Assembly (NCBI RefSeq): GCF_000182925.2
Contig: NC_026501.1
Span: 8,845,917-8,909,916, forward strand
Origin: Neurospora crassa OR74A
Lineage: Eukaryota; Ascomycota; Sordariomycetes; Sordariales; Sordariaceae
Length of the DNA stretch: 64,000 nt
Reading direction: 5' to 3'
The notes under the pieces are model-generated. The model was not told the origin of the DNA, made no database searches, and worked only from the letters and a program-made list of their open reading frames with translations. This document shows positions 54,809 to 64,000 of the stretch, one piece after another; positions within the stretch are counted from its first letter, which is position 1; every line of letters begins with the position of its first letter. The translations under genes were made by a program, and so were the position numbers.

Positions 54809-56352
54809 TTTGTAGTGCGAATATTCAAAGACAGCTCTTGGAGATCGTAACGTTTGTTTCCAAGATTATGCTGATATTGAACACAACGGAAGACAGTCCA
54901 GAAAGAGCGGTAAAGAACTCGGAAAGCAGTTTCTTCTCTTTTGAAGCCTACCTTGTCATCGTCCGTTGATGCTCTGTTTCGGTGAAGCTATTGGATTTTC
55001 CTTGTCCATTCCGAAGCATGTGGACTTCCCGGCCGTAGTCTAAGCATCGCACCGGTCTTACAGCCGTCCGCGCCCGTAAGTCGAGGAATAGCCGCAAACG
55101 AACCATATTCTCCCTGCTGGACATCCCACTGGCTGAACCCCCCTGACCGCTCAATATTATCACCTCGATCATCGATATCCCGGTCCCTCTTCCGAAACCT
55201 CCAAATCACGCCACAGTCGGATCGGAATCTTGCTCGGATCGCGCTCGGTCTAGATGCGTGGGCATGATGCGAGGCATGACGCTTGCAATCCGCGCGCTTG
55301 CCCACTCAGGGCAACGGGATGGACAAATAGGGCTGCCAACGCATGCTTTGGGTGAGTGGGGACCGGATTGATGCTGTTTTCTCAGACCGACTCCGACGGA
55401 ACGGGTCGAAAATGTCCGGATGTTCCTGGGATTCGTGAGCAGATCGACCATTCGAGGATATGAGGTAAGAAGCCACAGTGGCACGACCTGACCCAAGAGC
55501 AGGAGCGCCTTCAAGTGACAGTGCCGTGTCCATTGGCGCTGACCGTGAAAGACTGTGAGCAGCCGAATAGAAAATCAAGGCGACATCGTCAGATACAAGT
55601 GAGTGGATGTGAGTTGCGCGGCGATTGCCATGGCCGGCAGGGAGCTATGATGGATAGGTAAGGAGTCAAGATCTTGACCGCAAGCCTAGGGGAACACAGC
55701 GTCTGCGGACAATGTTGCCTGCGTTATCCATGAACGCAAATCGCTGAAACAGGATCGAGGGAAAATCCGGGATTGTGGGAGAAACTCACAGGATTGGAAC
55801 GGCTGCTATTTATCTCGTCAGGTACGACAGAGCGGTGGGATCCACTAGGCTGAGAGGCGTCAATAGGATCATGCCAGATATGAAGTGGCGCCTGCACGTC
55901 TGCTTTCCGCATATTGTCTGTGCCACGCGAGATCCGAACGTTTGCATCATGCATCTTCACCGCCAGGGGTGCTGTGGCAGACAAACGCATGTGCAGTCAG
56001 TATCTTGACATTGTTCAGCTTGTGGCTGACAGTTGAGGCCGGTGTAAAAGTCGCGTGTTTGGCTGGAATGCTAAGTATTATTCTTCGGTGTCGCAAAGTT
56101 TGACCAAGAACAGGAGACGATTGAGATTTCAGAAAAAGGTGCAACGCAACTGAAAGATTTACTATAATAAGAGAAATGAATCTGATTGTGAAGTTTAGTC
56201 TAGTGTAAAAAAAGAGGTCGAGGGAAAAAAAGAGACTCGATGTGCGACTTCCGATCGTTCTCTGTCCACCCTCAACATATCTCAAGGTCCTGCAATCCAT
56301 CAAATGTCCAAAATCATCCCAACATCTTGCCATCCTGAATATAATCCATCGT
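54809..56352. other. Region without a supportable gene
   Basis: Only unrelated short frames. The right part is the 3' flank of the xylanase gene. Confidence 0.4.
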
Positions 56353-61104
<4,752 letters not shown>

Positions 61105-61938
61105 CTATGAAGTGTGGGGTTTTTGCGATGGCGTTGCGAAGGGGTGAGATTTGAGAACCAGAATGAGTGGGGATATGGGGGGACGTGATGGTTTGGGTGT
61201 TGCGAATACTTTGAAGGTTGGGCCTTGCCCAGTCACCGTGATGTTAGTGTTGGGGAGCATGGTAGGGACTGTCACTTCGGTCACTGGTCCTTTGATGCAG
61301 ACGCGACTCATGAGGATTCTGGGTTCTAGTGAAACCTTGAGTCGTGGATATGCTCGAGGGATACAGTTTGGAATTTGATATCGAGGTTCTTTAGGGGGCT
61401 ATGGAGGGGCAGGCGGGATGGGGTTTGCGCTTTGTGCGTATTGTAAAGGGAGACGACTTGGGCCTTGCCCGTAATGTTGGTGTTGAAAGACTTGGTTACT
61501 GATAATGCCAAGGCTTGCACACTCTTTGATGCAGAGGGGGGGTTTGAATTTAGAAATATGGCTGTGGAGGTCGTACTGTTGCTGGGCTAGTTTGGTTTGG
61601 ATGCGTGTTGCGTAGCCCTCGGGCCGGTGGGTATGGTAGTACATGCATTCGTAGTGTCGGGGTTGTCCTGAGGAGGAAGATGACCTGTGATGACGAGCTG
61701 CTCTAACCGGTGGTTCCCGAACCATGCTCGCCCCCCTGGATGTCGACATATGTCGGGTATGGGCGCCCCCTCGTATCGGAATAGACCGCTGATGGTTGAT
61801 GTTCAGGGTCCTGCTATGTAGGGGCTTTGGGATGCTAGCTTCGCAACTAGTGCGTCTTAGAGCGGTGATCGTGGATATGCCGTTATCTCCATGGTTCTGG
61901 CGGTCTTTGTCCACTTGGCGGTCGACCATAATGCCCAC
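61105..61938 (-). CDS. Possible gene with repeated Cys-Ile-Lys motif (uncertain)
   Basis: Not recognised. A frame of 179 residues (61938-61399) contains the sensible stretch E-C-M-Y-Y-H-T-H-R-P-E-G-Y-A-T-R and P-L-C-I-K-E-C-A-S-L-G. A second frame (61311-61105) starts S-R-V-C-I-K-G-P and shares N-T-N-I-T with a third frame of the upper part, so the two halves look like diverged copies of one unit. No splice pair joining them was established. It may be a small gene or a decayed duplicate. Confidence 0.25.
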
Positions 61939-64000
61939 AGGGACATAATTTGAGGTTCCTATTCAGGTCAGTGATCTATAGGCATTGATACCGTGTTCCT
62001 ACCAAGCACTTGCTCCGATCGAGAAGTGTACCTAAGCTCAAGTATGTGACTACTTATTAAAGCAATGACAATGAGCAGATCACATTGTTCTGCCGTTCAG
62101 GCAACCAAGCAGTTTCCACAAGCAGTAAATAGAAGCCTTTGGGTGTTTCCTGTCTTACCCATAACACAAAAACAGTGTCATCCTTTCAGGGAATTGGTCT
62201 TGTCCTTCAAGGTGGGCTTCAAAACTAGTTCAAAGCACTGCTTGTCTTGACAGCAGCAGGCATGGCCGTGCTATTGAGCAGACGCGGCTTGACACCACTG
62301 GATGTATCAAGCGTCCTCGGCACTTTGAACTGGAGAATTTGGTTTGTCCATCTCAACGCTGTTTGGACAGAGACAAGTGAGCTCTCGTCGTCGTGCTCGC
62401 GTTACCGTGGTGTCGGTATCCTATCCCCGGAGTGGTCCGTGCACTCGTGAGTCTCGGCGAAGAATTAGACGTGGCACGTGTGGTTGACAGACAGCCCGTC
62501 TTCTTTAGCGAAGTCGGTAGCCGTGAACCCTTGTCGTCGACACGCAGCATGTGATCGACACCAATGCGGCATCACACTGTTGCAGCAAGCAATGTCCAGC
62601 ATTGATGTTTCAGTCCGTCGGGTGTCTAGACGGGAAGCGTCTCTTGCCCGTAAAGCTGACATCGGCTCATAGACGCAAGACTGGGCTGTAGCCGAGGAGG
62701 GAGCCTGCCCCAGTCTTTCGACGGAACCAATTTGCTGTCGTGGTGGTGATATTCGAAACGGCCAAAGCATTCTAACCATGCGACGCGACCATACAACTGC
62801 CACTCGACCCGACAGGCAACATCTTTTTCAGAGTGACACGTGACAGTATCTATCACTTCTGCGCAATGGGGTCGCTTTCGGGGACCATCGGTCACCTTGA
62901 GCCCCTTGTCCGTGGATCTCAGAGTTGTTGCCTCCGACGCCGAGTCGCGATGAAGAACGAGAGTACAATACTTGCGGTGAGGAGGCCGGAGCTCTGAATG
63001 GTCGGCGGAGACGGGCTCGACATCAGTCCGGCATCCAAATGTCGGATGAGGCAACGAAAAGCTGAAAGAAAAGCACCCTACTCGCAGGGGAAAGTACGGA
63101 AGCTGCCTTTTCGATGTGGATAAGCAAGATCTGCTTCCATCATCTCGAATGATAGTGTAGTTGCGGGAGCTCGTGGGTTGATGTGCAGTTGAGACCTGCC
63201 CTGCTGTGCTGACAAACAATGAGGCGTATATATGTTGATCTTGTGGTACTATACTGTGACCGACATGTGCCCTGGGTAGGTAGGTATGTATGAGCGGTGA
63301 TTGATGTTGTTGGAGGGTGTCTCAAATTGTCGAGACCCTGGTGATGTGTTTTACAGGCGCCCGTTGATGGAATGTGGGACGGCAGGCGGGAAGATGGTGG
63401 CGCCTTTGCGGCTGTATCCGTACCTCTATCCGTACAGTGGTGGCGCCAGGAACGATACGCCGGAATAGTACACTAGTGTAGTCGCGCAGTGCCCTGAGGC
63501 GGCCCTGTGGCAGGTACAGTATTATACAATTCAGGTAATTCCACGAGGGGAACCAACAGCCACCGCAATTAGGTAGGTACTTTCTTTTTCTTTTTCTCTC
63601 AAACGGGAAAGGAGGGTTGCAATGACCTGCCTGTACCTCTAGTTGCGGGTGAACTCACTGTACCTAGGTAGGGTATGAATGGCTACAGGTATTCCATTCC
63701 AGCGCCCACCCGACCGGAGGGGATTCCGGTATATCGTAATGTAGCTTCCTGCCCGGGCGTTAGGTAGGTCGGCTCTTCTGGATTCGGTTGATGTCGGGTC
63801 ACATTCTGGTCTCGCATCTGTCGTCGCTTCCACAATCAGGCAGGTGACTGCTGCAGTTGGACATTGGAGACCTCTAGGAAGGCGCAGACGACGATGCAGT
63901 GACGACCTAGACACGAGACGCGGGGAGGCCGGGAGTACCTAGACTACATACAAGTAGGTGAGCGCGGTAAACAATACCTTACGTAACCCCACTTTGGACA
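61939..64000. other. Region without a supportable gene
   Basis: Short overlapping frames only. Several TAGGTAGGTA/TACCTAGGTA words occur between 63.27 and 63.96 kb, a repeat type common in Neurospora-like genomes. Confidence 0.4.

Overview
The window looks like nuclear DNA of a filamentous ascomycete, most likely Sordariales and Neurospora- or Sordaria-like. The signs are short introns (about 50-80 nt) with GTAAGT/GTATGT donors and CTAAC branch sites, a GH11 xylanase, intron-containing tRNAs, scattered TAGGTAGG-type short repeats, and one extremely AT-rich block like RIP-decayed DNA. The organism is inferred; no species call is possible from the sequence alone.

Layout. 1-2.8 kb: no recognisable gene, with a 109-bp tandem duplication and homopolymer tracts. 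2.8-36.4 kb: an array of 14 genes, all on the minus strand (A to N here). Most encode related proteins built from shuffled modules: a hydrophobic N-terminus, low-complexity acidic linkers, a roughly 45-residue 'WY' module (D1/D2, core G-x-W-Y then E-Y-x-x-[FL]-x-x-W), a C-terminal 'T-P-E-G' module (D3), or an 'R-R-P-N-I-F-R' module (D4). 39.2-47.2 kb: a giant coiled-coil gene (O) with a WY-like module and a C-terminal Cys cluster. 48.0-49.2 kb: the AT-rich block. 50.0-52.1 kb: a further D3 gene (P). 52.9 kb: tRNA-Ile. 53.5-54.8 kb: a single-pass membrane protein. 56.4-57.0 kb: the GH11 xylanase. 57-64 kb: little that can be supported as genes.

Main discovery candidate. Ten genes (A, B, C, D, E, J, K, L, O, P) carry 11 in-frame internal stop codons, and all 11 are UAG. 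The frame stays open for about 126 to 2,500 codons after each one, through introns in some genes, and usually encodes a further family module. In O one UAG sits exactly where the family has a conserved Trp (G-x-W-Y). In C and E the flanking peptide is the same (I-T-D-stop-E-S-E-V); B and D share D-stop-x-S-N-G. At nine or ten of the 11 sites the UAG lies in the loop of a predicted RNA hairpin. Five of these are flush stems around a five-base loop U-A-G-G-N, and the C and E hairpins show a compensatory base-pair change. This is the pattern expected for the A-to-I mRNA editing known from the sexual stage of Fusarium and Neurospora, which turns UAG into UGG (Trp), prefers a U before the edited A, and favours hairpin loops. 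I therefore propose a multigene family whose full-length proteins are switched on by stop-codon editing, probably in perithecia or asci. The upstream regions of array members also share dense TGAACAG/CTGTTCA motifs.

Limits: all gene models are read by eye, no expression or homology data were available, and functions of the array proteins are unknown.
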